A stretch of DNA of 64,000 bases from Tetradesmus obliquus. Its lineage: Eukaryota; Chlorophyta; Chlorophyceae; Sphaeropleales; Scenedesmaceae. Below the pieces are notes generated by a model that had not been told where the DNA came from, did not search any database, and saw nothing but the letters and a program-made list of their open reading frames with translations. The position numbers and the translations under genes are program-made. Positions 31,714 through 43,890 of this stretch are shown here, one piece after another. Position 1 is the stretch's first letter, and the number at the start of each line of letters is the position of its first letter. The stretch spans positions 2,356,001-2,420,000 of the forward strand of contig CP126199.1 in the NCBI GenBank assembly GCA_030272155.1, read 5' to 3'.

Positions 31714-33465
31714 CCTCCGCAGCCTGTTGAGTACCCTGGCAACATTGTGAACGTGCCAGCAACGGCATTTGACCCAGGTCAGTGCGCTTCTATGTCTGCA
31801 ACTTTATGTCCGCAAAAATTTCGACGAGCGGTTGCAAGCTTCAGTCATAGAGTCAGTCGCTGTACGAGGTCTGCAGTGCTGCGGGCCAGTCTTGCGTGCT
31901 TTGTGTAAATTGCAGGTGCACAGCCTGGCACTACTCAGAGGCAGCTGCTGGGACTCGAAAAGCCTTACAACACCTGCTGGTCTTGTGACACTCCCTTGCA
32001 TTGCTGCTGGCACCTGCTGCTGCCGGCCTGCAGGTTACTGTGTGCCTCGCCAGGCCTTTGTCACGGTGAACCTCACAGCGCTGGCCTGCGATCCCGGCAG
32101 CAACCTGACCAAGTGGGACGGCCAAGACGTCTGGTGAGCGCACATGTCAAACTATCTGTGAAACGGCGCACTGATGCAGGAAGCTATGTATCAATACTTG
32201 AAAATTGCTGTGTCTGCTACAGTCAATGTGCCAGATCCAGGCGTCTGTAGGTTCTGGAATCCCTGCCCTGCACTGCTTCCAACAAACACGCTGCCCTGCC
32301 CTGCGCTGCCCTGCCTGCCGGTGCCCTGCTGCTGCAGTGCCCGCATCGACTGTGAAGCAAAGCTCACCCGCAGCAACCTCATCTACGCACCATCCTTCTG
32401 CCGCACAGTTGTCGAGCCGCCGCGCCTCATCTGCCCCCAGGGCTGCGACCTAGTCACTCAAACCCTGAAAAACACCAGCAGCAACGCCACGCGTCAAGTC
32501 GCGCGCTGCGCCTGCCGCGCTGGCAACCAACCCTGCCCGGGGAGTTACACTGGCTGCGTGTGCCAGCCAGCTTGGATCCCGAATTTGAACAGCAGCAGCA
32601 GCTACGTGCTGTGTGCTGCGCAGCAGGGCGACTGTGATTACAACTGCCAGCTAACGGCTAACAGCTTGGGGCCGCTTTGCCCCATCATCAGAGACAGCAC
32701 TATGCCTGATGATCCGGTGAGCGGCTGCGCTGTGCTGCTTGGCTGAAGGAACACATTGCTGCTGTCATCTGCTTTTGCAGTATTTGTGCGGTGGCACGGG
32801 ATAATGTGTGTGGCTGGTGGCTGGAAGTTCAAAGAAGTGCAGGCTTTCTGTCATTGCATATCGTCACCTTGCCCTCAAGTATCTGCTATTGCTGGAGCGA
32901 AACCACACTCAAGCTCTGTTACAACGCCAATCTGCTGCTGCAGGCATTTACAGGACCCATCTATCCAGGGTGGACTTTCAACCTCGCACAGCAAGGCCAA
33001 GCCACAGCAGCAGTAGCACCAGGAGCGCCTGGCGTACCGCGAGCAGCAGGCGGGGCGGGCACACCTGGCGGCGGTACTGGCGGTACCGGAGGCGGTACCA
33101 TTCCGCCGGTGACACCGCCGGTGACACCGCCAGTGACACCGCCAACAACGCGGCCACCGACAACAACAACGCCACCGACAACGCCGCCGCCAACAACAAC
33201 GCCAGGTGGCACTCCCCCGCCTGCAGGGACGCCGCCAACAGCTGGCCGGCGGCTGCTGCAGTACTACCTGCAGCTGAATCGGATACAGCGGCTTGCTGGG
33301 AGCAGCAGCAGCAGCAGCAGCTCAAGCAGCAGCGAGGCAGGGGTGTACAAGCCAGGGTGGCGTCCCAGCCTTGCCAGTAGGTCGGCTGAGCTGCTGCAGC
33401 AGGTGCAGCAAGGGGTGCTGTGGTGGAGGCAAGTGGGCTGGTTGCAGCCAGGACCTGAGCAGTAA
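30781..33465 (+). CDS. Secreted Ser/Thr- and Cys-rich, Pro-Thr-rich cell-surface protein
   Basis: Exons 30781-31777, 32034-32133, 32338-32716 and 32944-33465 close in phase to 665 residues. The first exon is Gly/Ser/Thr/Val-rich and poor in charge. Exons 2-3 hold a Cys-rich domain (about 14 Cys; for example APSFCRTVVEPPRLICPQGC and CACRAGNQPCPGSYTGCVC) with several N-glycosylation sites (NTSSNAT, NSSSS). Exon 4 has a Gly-rich stretch followed by a hydroxyproline-type spacer (IPPVTPPVTPPVTPPTTRP), then GRRLLQ and a poly-Ser run. This is the layout of volvocine/sphaeroplealean wall glycoproteins such as pherophorin-like proteins; exact family not identified. A hydrophobic stretch just upstream in frame (VLLLLLLTGLLP) looks like a signal peptide, but no ATG precedes it, so the true start is uncertain. 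An open frame through 32791-32943 could mean alternative exon use. Confidence 0.68.
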
Positions 33466-35052
33466 GCATTGTGTGGCAGTGATGCAGCAGCGTTGTGCTT
33501 GTCGACAGCTCTGTGCTGTTGTGTAGCAGCACTGTTTTGTGTGAGTGCTAACAGCAACGTTGCTGCTGTGATGCAGTAGCTGGCATAGCTCTTGTATGAT
33601 GGGTAGCATGTGCACTGCAAAAGTGCAGGCAAATCTTGCTGCTTAGAGCAGCCATGGGTGACAGACACCTGACACTGGCCCGGCACAGTACAGACTTCCA
33701 GACTAGCTGAAGTAAAGTAAAGGTGACATGCAATCGCTGGTGGTTCTGCCAGGCACGGTCTGAACTCCATCTGCGCTCTACATATATGGTGACACCCTGA
33801 CAGGATCTGCAATCTGCATGCGGCAGTGTACTGCAAATGCTGCCCCGGGCGCACATGTTGACAGCCCTTTATCATGAGTCAAAGCAGCCTCTGACAAGCT
33901 GAGCCGGCCGCCCAAGTGTCACTCTGTTTGCCTGTCCATGGTGCAAGATGGTGAGGGTGGCTCCACGTCTGCTGCCATCATTCTGGGAGTGTGATAACAC
34001 ATGCAGGCGGTCGCAGAGACATGCAGTAATAGTGTTACACATGCTTAAACCTCTGTGGCCGGAGCATGCTGCAGTTCAACTGCCGTGAGGGCAAGCTGCT
34101 CGGCCATTAGGACCTACGGCAGGGCGTAGTGCATTAGCAAGCTCCAGCAGACACGTACTTGCAACGTTTCCCATGTATAGCCATACCCCAAAGCCATGTA
34201 ACTTGTGACAGTGCAAGATACTGCAGTACCACGGCATGCCATGAAGAAAAGTCAGAATGCGAGATCAGCCAGCCCCTCAACTGATCAGTTGCCGATCACA
34301 GGCAACGTGCTCAGAACATGCTGTAACAATGAGTGCCCCATACCAAGTTGTCTCAAAAGCACTAATGTCAGTGTTGGATGATGAGATGAAAATGCAAGAT
34401 GCATATGCATTTGAAGGTGTACATGTGCGACTGTTCTTCGCATTGACAGCATGCGGCCATGGTACTGTCGTAGCACAGCATACTGCTCGTGATTTGGCAG
34501 CAACAACACCAACTGCAGGTATTGAACTGCACACATCAAGCTTGAAATGGATGCTGATGGCCTGCCACTACAATGCTCAACCAAGAAGGAGATATATCTC
34601 CAAGCTGAGTGTTGATGGCGGCATGCGCAACACCAGTAACCTTCGGCAGTGCAGCAACTAATGGAGGTGCATCCCACTGTTGCATAAGACATTCGTTTTG
34701 ATGAAGATAAGCCGCTGTACACCGCTGCATGCTGAGCCAAATAAGGGCTCAGTAACAGCAATCAGCAATGGATGCAGCTGGCGTTTGATAGTGACGAACT
34801 GGTGCAATGATATCCCCTCGCAGCGATCACAAGCGCTGGGCAATCCGTTCAAGTGCTTTGGCAAAGATGCATCCTTTGCTCGAGCCTGTTGTGTATCATA
34901 CATTCATGCAGCATCAATAAGCCACTTGCGTTAGGCACATGCGCCAGGATCAGCATGCAGCAACAGCCGGAGTCACCAGCACAATGTGGAAGCCCTACAG
35001 AGGGTTGGGCTCAACAAGATCTCTAAAACTGAATTTCATCCTTCTCCTTCCC
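33466..35052. other. Convergent intergenic region
   Basis: The 3' ends of two surface-protein genes face each other across 1.6 kb. The segment 34257-34661 has a 134-codon ATG frame on the plus strand but no recognisable domain or splice context, so I do not call it. No mobile-element ends were seen. Confidence 0.45.
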
Positions 35053-38000
35053 CTAGTCAAGAGTCATGATGTCCTTGAAGCCAACCAAAAGGGCCAAGAC
35101 AAGCATCAGCAGTGCTAAGCTGCTCGACTCCAATTAACCCACAGCAACCCAAAAGCAACTGTTGTGTCAACTGCTGACCTGCTGCATTGGCGCACATACA
35201 ATGCACGTGCTCGCCTGCCTTTAAGCCGGGCACTGGTGCTGCGGCAGCGTATGCTGTGCCAGCACCAGCACCTTGCAGGTGTCCAGCCCAAAGCTGGCAG
35301 TCTCAGCCACGCAGATCGGCTGGCCATTTGGCAGAGATGCAGGGCACTTGCTCGTATATGAGGGGCAGTTGGCATAGCCGGCGCTTGCTCCCACACAAAG
35401 CTTTGTGATGGGGTTAAACTTGAGCCCAGGGTTGCAGGTGGGTGTCGGCAGCGCAATGGAGGTGTCCAGGGTCTGCTCATTCTTGCAGCAGCGGTAGATG
35501 CAGTCGGGGAAGTTGGCAGAGATCTGTGCCGTGATCTCGTTCACGTGGGTGAGGTTCTGCAGGTGCTCCGACACCCAGCTGTTGACCTGCAGACAGCAGG
35601 AGCAAGACGCAGGGAAGAGGGGCGAGTAAGAGGCAGTGTCATGACAAGGTAAGTCGGTGTGCAGTGTTATACTTGCTGGGGCAGCTTGAGGCTGCTCAAC
35701 ATATGAATGCACCTGGCTGGCGCTGGTATCAGCAGCCAACTGTGACCTGCTATTGTCGCTATCGGACAATGAGCACTCCCCAGATCTGCTGTTGCGCAGC
35801 TGATCCGACTTGCACAGATGCCGGCTGCACTTGCACCCACCTGGGGCAGGAAGTTCATGATCTCATCCACATTGAAGTTCAATAGCTGTAGCAAAAAACC
35901 ACACAACCACCACCCACCTGAGGCAGGAAGTTCATGATCTCGTTCACGTTGATGTTCAGCAGCGAGCCAGTGAAGAGCTCCATGGGGTCAGCACCCTTCA
36001 TCAGCGCACCCACCACATCTCCTCCTGCAAAGGTAAGGCTGGCTGCCTGGCGCACCAGGCTGGCCGGGAAGATGCTGCTCATGTTGCCACCGCCAAGCGT
36101 GATGCTCAGCTCAGGCATCATCTGCATTGTGAACAATTATGGATACATATGTGGCGTGCTAGTGATAACAGGCGTTGGCAGCAATATCTAGAATTTTCAT
36201 TCAGCTCCTGTGGCAGTCGCAGGCGTGTGCGGTGCGGCGCTTCTCCAAACCCATTGCCGCTGGTGCTGCTGCTGCCGCGCCGGCTGCTGCTGGCATTGCT
36301 GCTGCTGCTGCTGCTGCTGCCTGACCTGCGCACTCACCGTCATGCTGCCCATGCTCAAGCCGGGGATGTCGAGCATGCTCATGTTGAACTTCTGCAGTGC
36401 CAGCTGCAGCGGCAGTGGCAGGCTGCCGTTCTTGTCTCCAAGACCGCCACCCAATGCCTCCAGTATTGCGAGTGGGTTGGGCTTCTGCAGAGCCAGCTGC
36501 AGTGGAAGTGGCAGGCTGCCGTTCTTGTCAGTGAAGCTGCCACCCAGTGCTTCCAGAACTGCGAGTGGGTTGGGCTTCTGCAGCGCCAGCTGCAGCAGCA
36601 GCGGCAGGCTGCCGTTCTTGTTGCCAAAGGCAGAACCACCCATGCCGCTCAGTGCCTCCAGAGCTGCGAGGCTGCCATTCTTGTCGCCAAGACCGCCGCT
36701 CAATGCCTCTAGTACTGCGAGTGGGTTTGGCTTCTGCAGTGCCAGCTGCAGCAGCAGTGGCAGGCTGCCGTTCTTGTCGCCAAAGGCAGAACCACCCATG
36801 CCGCTGATTGCCTCCAGAACTGCAAGTGGGTTGGGCTTCTGCAGTGCCAGCTGCAGCAGCAGCGGCAGGCTGGCATTCTTGTCGCCGAAGCCACCAGACT
36901 CGCCAGCTCCGCTGCCGCCCAACAAACCTGCTAGCAGCGCTGCTGGGTTAGGCTTTAAAGCGTCAAGCTGAGCAATCAGCTGAGGCAGAGTAGTGTTTTT
37001 GTTCATGATCCCTCCCAGGCCAAGTGCTGCCAGCGCTCCTGCAGGGTTGAACACAGGCATCTGCGCTAGCTGCTCGATCAGCTGCATTGTGCTGTTCTTG
37101 TCAGTCAGTGCTGCCAGCAGCGCAGCGGGGTTAGGTTTCAGCGCCTCAAGCTGAGCCACTAGCTGCAGCACGCTGCTTGCATTGCCCTTGTCAGCAAAGC
37201 CTGTGAAGCCACCGGTGCTGCCGCTGCCAATTAAGCTAGCCAGCATTGCAACTGCATTTGGCTTTAGAGCTTCCACCAGCTGCGAGATACCGCTGCTGCT
37301 GCTGCTGCTGCTGCTGTTCTTATCATAGAGGCCACCTGAGAAAGTGTTTGCTGCTGCCATGCGCATGTTAGACGCGCCAAGGATTGGCATACCGGACTTG
37401 TTGAACGCTTGTAGCTGCGCAAGCTGCGAGATGAGCAGGGTAAGCTGTGCATCCTTATCGCTCAGACCGCCAAAAGTGAAGGTGCTTCCACTGCGCTCTG
37501 GCATGCTGCCAAACACACTGCCGCCTGCGGACTGGTTGCTAAACTTCTGCAGTGCTGCCAGCTGCGCTGCTGCAAGCAGCAGGCCCAGATCTTTGTCAGC
37601 AGCAGCAGCACTGCCGCCAAAGCTGCTGCCAGCTGTAGCGCCAACCCCCATGCTTCCGGACTGGTTGAACTTTGCAGCAAACAATGCTGCTGGGTTTGGC
37701 TTCAGTCCCTCAAGCTGTCCCAGCAGCTCCAGCAGGCTGTTATTTTTGTTTTTAAACCCTCCAAAGCCCATTCCAGCCAGATCCATACTGCCAAGGCCTC
37801 CTGCGGTCTGGTTGAGTACTGCGTTTGCCAGCATGGCACCAGTAGCCACCTTGGCGCCAATAAGCTTTGCCGGCAGGATGATTGGGAAGGTTACTGCTTT
37901 GACGAGGGCTGTTTTGAGCAGCGGCAGGATGGTGAATGGTAGCATGGCCTTCACTTTGAACACCACCAGCATACCAATCAGGGCGCTGCGGACCTCACTC

Positions 38001-39151
38001 GGCATGCTGCACGATAGCAAAACAAGCAGCGCAGCGGATCAAAGAGGAGCAGGCGAGGAAGGAAGGTGCTTATCACAGTCACACAGCTGTCATGAAGCGT
38101 GCTGCTAGCTGGCGCTGCTTGTGCAGGTCCAGACCAGGGCTGGTGTTCTGTTTCCTGGGGGGACTTGCTGGCCGGTGTGTATGTCTGCATTGCTTTGCAA
38201 TTGCCACATGCAGGAGAGCCACAAAAAAAACAGTCCCTGGCAGCACTTGATTCATCTGCTATCAAGTATCAGTCGCCTCTTCTGCACCTGTGCACACATC
38301 ATGCAATGCAACATCAACAGTAGTGCCACAGCTACTCACCACAGCTCGTCGGCCACCATGTTCTGCCCGTTGGCAGGGCACTGCATGCTCCTGAAGCAAT
38401 TCTGCTTCTGCACATACGACTGCTTGATGCAAGCAATGCCGGCAAGGGCAGTGGTGCCATTGGCTGAGTAGCCATCAGGGCACATCAGCGATGGCGTCTC
38501 AATCTCCTTTGCATAGTACCTTGGAAAGCAGAACAGGTTGCCTGTGGGTTGCAGACACCAGCACAGCAGCACAGGGATTGGATGATCATAGTAGTATCGG
38601 CCTCTACTGCTGCTGCTGCGGCTGCTGCTACGGCTGCTGGCTACAGCAAGAAACTTCCAACTTTAAAGACTGTGGCCAGAGGACAACAACAAGTCAAGCT
38701 GTCTGCTCTACAGGCATCTGCAAGCAATTGGTAGTACACCTGCATTGTTGGTCCAGCTTATGGCGGTTCTGACTTACACAGCTCTTAGCTCTACACAGAC
38801 GCAGCACAGCACGACATTCAGGCTGCGTGCCTGAAACGCAGTTGCTCCATGCCCCACCTGAAGATGCACCAATTGAGAAGTTTGCAGGCACTCCAGCAGA
38901 GGCCTTCTGCGTGGCGTTGCCTGGGAGCTCGTTTAGAATGTTGGCAAGGCCTTTTACCAGAGCTTTGCCCGCCAGAATATGAGTAGCGCAGACCGCCTGC
39001 GCGCAGAATTCCCGCCATTGAGTTGCAAGCTGTTGCGACGGGCCTCTTACCACCGCCAACCAGCAATTGCTGCACGCATCGACGGCCATACGGTGCTTTT
39101 TTGTACCTGGCTGCTACTGAAAAACAGCAGCGCGAGCGCTGCGAGCCTCAT
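35053..39151 (-). CDS. Secreted repeat protein with C-terminal hydrophobic tail
   Basis: Eight exons close in phase to 897 residues: 39151-39107, 38996-38858, 38541-38340, 38006-36338, 36121-35918, 35885-35841, 35586-35272 and 35127-35053. Exon 1 is a signal peptide (MRLAALALLFFSSS). A Cys-containing module follows (NLFCFPRYYAKEIETPSLMC; QNCFRSMQCPANGQ). The long exon 4 begins with a hydrophobic stretch and then carries about a dozen imperfect repeats built on DKNGSLPLLLQLALQKPNP and LAVLEALSG. The C-terminal part has Cys pairs (CIYRCC; TCNPGLKFNPITKLC) and ends in a hydrophobic helix (SSSLALLMLVLALLVGFKD), suggesting attachment to the plasma membrane or wall. The weakest splice call is the last acceptor. 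Several N-glycosylation sites occur (NATQ, NKNNS). Family not recognised; probably an extracellular structural protein. Confidence 0.72.
35841..35970 (-). repeat. Duplicated exon end that forms a new in-frame exon
   Basis: The last 45 bases of exon 5 (LLNINVNEIMNFLPQ) and the donor recur as a separate 45-nt exon at 35885-35841 (LLNFNVDEIMNFLPQ). The copy has its own acceptor (TTTTTTGCTACAG) and donor (CAG/GTGGG). It is phase 0 on both sides, so including or skipping it keeps the frame. Confidence 0.88.
36340..37760 (-). repeat. Coding tandem repeats of about 25-35 codons
   Basis: Imperfect repeats share GACAAGAACGGCAGCCTGCC-like DNA and code DKNGSLPLLLQLALQ plus KPNPLAVLEAL. Copies at 36400-36900 are most alike, showing recent expansion; those at 36950-37760 are older (KNTTLPQLIAQLDALKPNPA; KNNSLLELLGQLEGLKPNPA). 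Confidence 0.85.
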
Positions 39152-40791
39152 GTTGATGCCGATGTGTTCCACGTCCACCACAGCAAAGGAACAGTAGGAA
39201 GGGCGGTAAGGTGGTTTAAGCAGTGAGTTTAATCACAAATTGTAATGTGAAAGTCACGCAGGGACGCTGGGTGCAGAACAGGGCGTCATCGGACGCTACT
39301 GGCCATCTGCAGTCGGCTCAGCTGGCAGTAACGATGCTTTCACAACTCTCGACGAAGATTGCATCTGAAGCATGCATGATTGAGTATTAATCGTTGTGAC
39401 AGACGACTTCGGAAGCACGCAGGTTACATCGGCGCTCGCTGGCAACCCCCACCAGCGAGGCGTGCATGGGTAGGCACGTGCAACCCCGTGGGCTGGCATA
39501 TTCGCTGCCAAGCCTTGCAGATTTGCTGTACTTGCCAAAGCTAGTCGTAAAACTGGTGTATGCAGAGCACGTGCAGGACCTGCATTATCACAACGGGGCC
39601 CATACCTGGGCTTCATGTCCAAGGTTGAGCACTGCACAGCAGCAGCAGCACCTGTCAGGACAGATGAAGCTGCATCAACGCAGTTGCTTCAAGACGGAGC
39701 ATAAGAGCAACAGCAAAGGAAGCTGGACAAGAGAATGCAAGAGCAATGCAGCATCAGTGGTCGACGAACACCAAGCTGCCAGCCTGGCCCAGTTGGCGCC
39801 ATTGAATAAGTTGGCCAGCGTGTTCATGAGGGGCATCTGAGCACAGCACAGGTTGCATCGCTTGGTTACCACTCTGACAGCAAAAGAGCATATCTGACAG
39901 CACAGCAAAGGACCACCCAACTGCTCATGGAAACTAGAATACTGCCAGCTGAGCAAATCGGCGGTCACACATATGCACAAAATCCAGCGGACAATGAGCA
40001 GCCACTACCGTCCTGCAGTATCTTATAGGCATAGGGCTTGCTGCAACACAAACATTCTGGCATGCACACAGCAGCTGTGCACACCAGGTGCTTCACCGGC
40101 AACTGCCAAGCCCAAACCGTCCTGCTGATGTCCCAAAGCCACCTTGCACTACTGCCTACCCCGCACCAACCAAACTGAACCGCAGTGTAAGGTCTGTGCA
40201 AAATACAAGACACAAGAATCCGCTGGCATCAAACGTTATCACTCAACCCGCTCTACCCTGCAGCCGGCGTACAGCCAGCACACACAGGTTGCACAGCTGC
40301 GCAACGCGCGCTGCATTTCCTGGCTCAAAGCACCTCTGCCTGGCGCAGCTGCTGTGCTGCACCATACCGACAATGCAAGCACGATCAACCATGCTCCTGG
40401 ACAAAGCTGCTGCTGCAGCCTAATCCATGATGCACGGCCTGCATTGACCATCCCCTACACAGCCCAGCATTGACATAGCACCGCTGGGTGCAACAGAAGC
40501 ACGCATGCACGGCCACTGATGATAAGCACGCGCCCATGGGCAGATCAACTGCCATTGCTGCGGTGCGATGCAACCCACGGCGCTGCTGCTGTGACTGCTG
40601 CTGCTGCTGACGCTCTAGCCTAAAGCAGCCACGATGTCAATCAAACAGCCAGGGCTGCAGGGCATAGGCCCATAACTAGCGCTGCAGCTGCAGCTCACTT
40701 GAATGCTGGAGGAGCGCTGCACACATGTGACTGCTGCTGCTGCTGCTGCTGGTGCTGCTGCTCCACTCTCGCACAATTGTGCTGCAGCGAT
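39152..40791. other. Intergenic region between two minus-strand genes
   Basis: It holds the promoter of the repeat-protein gene (left) and the SAR1 3' untranslated region (right). A minus-strand frame near 39675-39850 (PLMNTLANLFNG) faintly resembles LVKGLANILNELPG of the adjacent gene's exon 2 and might be a decayed exon copy. No gene is called. Confidence 0.4.
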
Positions 40792-43097
40792 TTACTTGAT
40801 GTACTGAGACATCCACTTGAACCCATCACCATAGCCCATGCGCTTCGCCTGCGATGCATGACGGAGCAGCAGCAGCAACAGCAGCATGCATCATGTAAAA
40901 GTGGCAGCAAGCACCATGCACAACAGCTGTAAGCAAAACAAGAAATCCACCATGCCATTCATGACCGACTACCTCGCTGCACTTGTTCGCCGCTATAGCC
41001 GGGCGGCGCATCATGCAATTTGCTGGTTGTTGCGCAGAACAACCAACAGAGACAACAGCGTGCGCCCGCTCACCACGCTGCACATGTAGACCTCGATGGC
41101 GCGCGTGTTGGGGTCCAGCGCAACCTTGCCCTTGCCCGTGGTGTGCGCAGCAAGGCCCAGGCTGTGCCGCAGCTCCTCCTCACCCACTGCAGCACGACAG
41201 CACGACACAAGCAACGCACAACATTTGTTGTCAAGTGCGGCCCACGCTGTGCACAACCCATCCCTGAATGTCACGTGGCAGCCTGCAGCTGCCTCGATGC
41301 CTGCCGCCTGCACTGCCGCCTGCACTGCCGCCTGCGCTGCCGCCTGCACCCCACACCTGCGTAGGCAGGTGGGTCTGCCACTGGCACGCCATGCACCCTG
41401 CCTCATTCTACCCTGCTGATCCAGCTGCTGATCCGAGAGCAACCCGCTGAAAGAGAGCCAGGCTGCCTGCTGCTGCTGCTGCGCCGGCCCCCTGCACACC
41501 CACCTGCGTAGGGCAGGTCGATCTTGTTGCCCAGGATGAGGAAGGGCACGCCTGCAGCAGCACACGCAGCAGCACAAAGTGTTAGCACATTGAATGCTGC
41601 TGTCTTGCAGTCCACCACGGTAGGGTCTGATGTTCAACACAGGCAACCAACAGCTGATGATACGACTTTCAGTACTATACAACTAGACAGCACAACACAC
41701 AAACCACGCTATATGTTTCATAGTTAATCCTGATGCAGCAGCAGCAGCAGCAGCACCGGCGCACCTGCGAGGCCGTCGTCACTGAGCAGGCCGATGAGCT
41801 CGCGCTGGCTCTCAGGGAAGCGGTCGCGGTCCGCAGCATCAACCAGGTACACGATGGCGTCCACCTGGACAGATGCATGACAAACAACACAGCCACATGA
41901 GCCAGGCCACATGTATAGTACGCATGCCAGGCGGTGGGTTTACATTATCTTGATGTGCGATTGATGACAGAGAGAGGAAGTGACACCAAGCATACAGATG
42001 GAACAGCCATGGTTGCGGCATAATGAACCAACATGCTGTGCAGAGAAGATTGAAGGTGCGGCTACCGGCTGCTGCAGACATGCTTGCTGGTGCGCTGCAA
42101 AGACCCAGCAAATGCACATGACATGTATGAGCCAAGAATTTGGACGAGCCATACATGCCGCCAGCAGAGAGTGGCGCCAGCTGAGCTATTACATGTGGGA
42201 CACAGTCACATCCTGCCCTACTGCTGTGACGACGCTGCAATCAGCAGAAGCTGCTTCTGCGACTTGCGGTGTTCTGCACAGCATCTGCTGTTCTGCGACC
42301 TTGCTCGACTCTGCAGTTGCTGCAGCTACTGCTGCCGTCGTTGCTGCTGCATGTCATCCATGCTGGCAAGCAACGCGCCACAGCTGCCGCAAGGCTGCCT
42401 TGCAACTGCAAGCTGCCCTCCTCTGACCTTTGCATAGTAGTCCTTCCACACTTTGCGAGCAATCTCGTGACCACCCAGATCAAACGCCTTGAAGTTGACG
42501 CCTGCTATTTGCAACTCCTGCAAGACACAAAGCAGCAAAGCATGACAGCAGGAGCACAAGTGATGGATATTTCAACAGCAACCGATCTGTTGCACGCATG
42601 TACACACAGACACGTAACAACACTGGCATACAACGTGTTCATGCACTGCCAGTCAACCGTGCACACACCTGCCAGACTTGCAGTTGCCAAACCCCCTGGC
42701 TGCACATGCGCTGCTGCTTCCATCCCAACCCACCTCTGATGTTGGCATCTGCGTAGGCTGCAGCGTTACCAGGCGCTCATCCTTGAGCATGTGCATCAGT
42801 GTTGTTTTACCCGCATTATCAAGGCCCTGTCGAGCAAGTGACGAGAGGAAAGTCAGGCACAGGTGGGTACATGGCTGGAAGCAGCACAGAACGCCAGCAT
42901 GCCTGGGTGTCCCGCTCTAAAATCGCAGCTCAACTTACCAGAAACAAGATTTTGGCGTTCTTGTTGTACAGTCCTAGGGCGTTCAGAGCGCTGTAAATCC
43001 TGTTGAGGCCAACCGCGGAGCGTGAGCGCCACTGCCGTCACTACGTGTTGCTAGCAGCATGCTCCTAGAATTGTACTTACCAGTTAACAAGAAACAT
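40792..43097 (-). CDS. SAR1: SAR1 small GTPase of COPII coat assembly
   Basis: SAR1 starts COPII vesicle budding at the endoplasmic reticulum: once GTP-bound, its N-terminal helix inserts in the membrane and it recruits SEC23/24. Eight exons close exactly to 192 residues, the normal size: 43097-43081, 42999-42939, 42826-42734, 42517-42428, 41864-41765, 41551-41504, 41186-41074 and 40848-40792. Motifs are all present: amphipathic start [18 protein letters not shown]-loop GLDNAGKTT, switch [22 protein letters not shown], and the C-terminal end [15 protein letters not shown]. There is no acylated Gly-2, as expected for SAR1 rather than ARF. The first exon codes only five residues and two bases. 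Nothing is missing, so it should be functional. Confidence 0.97.
41301..41348. repeat. 12-bp minisatellite in a SAR1 intron
   Basis: Four head-to-tail copies of CTGCCGCCTGCA, the third with one change, lie in the intron between SAR1 exons 6 and 7. Confidence 0.9.
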
Positions 43098-43890
43098 GGT
43101 GATCTGCGGCTATAAGGGAAGTGAATGAAGTCTCTGCAATGTGCGGACCAGCACTGCAGCTACACGACGAACGCCTGACTGTTGCCAAAACTTGAAACGT
43201 CTCAAACTTTGTAAAAGAAACTGCTGCTCAGCTCGGTCGGGCCAAGACCACGGGTGATGGTGTTGTTCTGGCGCAGGGCTTCGCTAGGCCCTGCCAGACG
43301 ATAGTTGCGGTTCGATTATTATTTTTTTTGATAATCAATGTGTTTACAACGAATAAACCGTCCATGCACGCATGCTCGGCAGTACACTGCAGGAAGTGTG
43401 TAGACCAGTAAGCACCCCGGCCAAAGTGATCAACTTCTAGTGAGCGGCTGCAGATGGGCAACGACAAAACAGAACTAAGTGTGAACGTGCCGCCCGTCTG
43501 TGCTGTCACAGCAGTCCCAGGCTAGGCTGTACATGCAGCAACCACCCTGCAGGGTGGACAGCTGTCCTGGCTCTTTGGGGGTGGCATCAGGGCACTTCTG
43601 CAGTGCCACATGTCACCACTACCCATGTGACAAGGTTGAGACAGCACAGATTGTATACCTCTGCGTCTGTTGGGTTGAGGCGATGGGTCAAGACGCAGGA
43701 CAGCCAGCCAGCAGCTGTTGGATCATCCAACTTGGATGTGAGCAAGGCAGTTGCCCCCTGAATGCTCGAAGCAGATACAAACCCAGCGATCAGCACCATC
43801 CGCCGCTGCTTGAGCCGCGTAGAACGTCATTCTTGTTGCTGCTTGGGCCAATTAGAACCTCATGGAAATCTTTGTTGCTGCCTCTATGCA
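43098..43890. other. Spacer between SAR1 and DUF493 genes, with a hairpin
   Basis: It holds the SAR1 5' leader and promoter (43098 upward) and the 3' untranslated region of the DUF493 gene. At 43268-43297 a GC-rich inverted repeat (CTGGCGCAGGGC / GGCCCTGCCAG) can form a strong hairpin. A T-run (43319-43329) follows within 25 bases. No gene is seen. Confidence 0.45.

Noticed and set aside
34257-34661. 134-codon ATG frame in a convergent spacer
   Set aside because: No domain, no splice context, and composition like the surrounding noncoding DNA.
36210-36971. Plus-strand open frame opposite the repeat-protein exon
   Set aside because: Its repeats are only the reverse complement of the coding repeats; the minus strand has a signal peptide, matched phases and a stop.
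39675-39850. Possible decayed exon copy upstream of the repeat-protein gene
   Set aside because: Similarity to that gene's exon 2 is only a few residues and no matching splice pair was found.
43300-43325. GGTTCGATT resembling a tRNA B box
   Set aside because: No A box or cloverleaf could be drawn around it on either strand.
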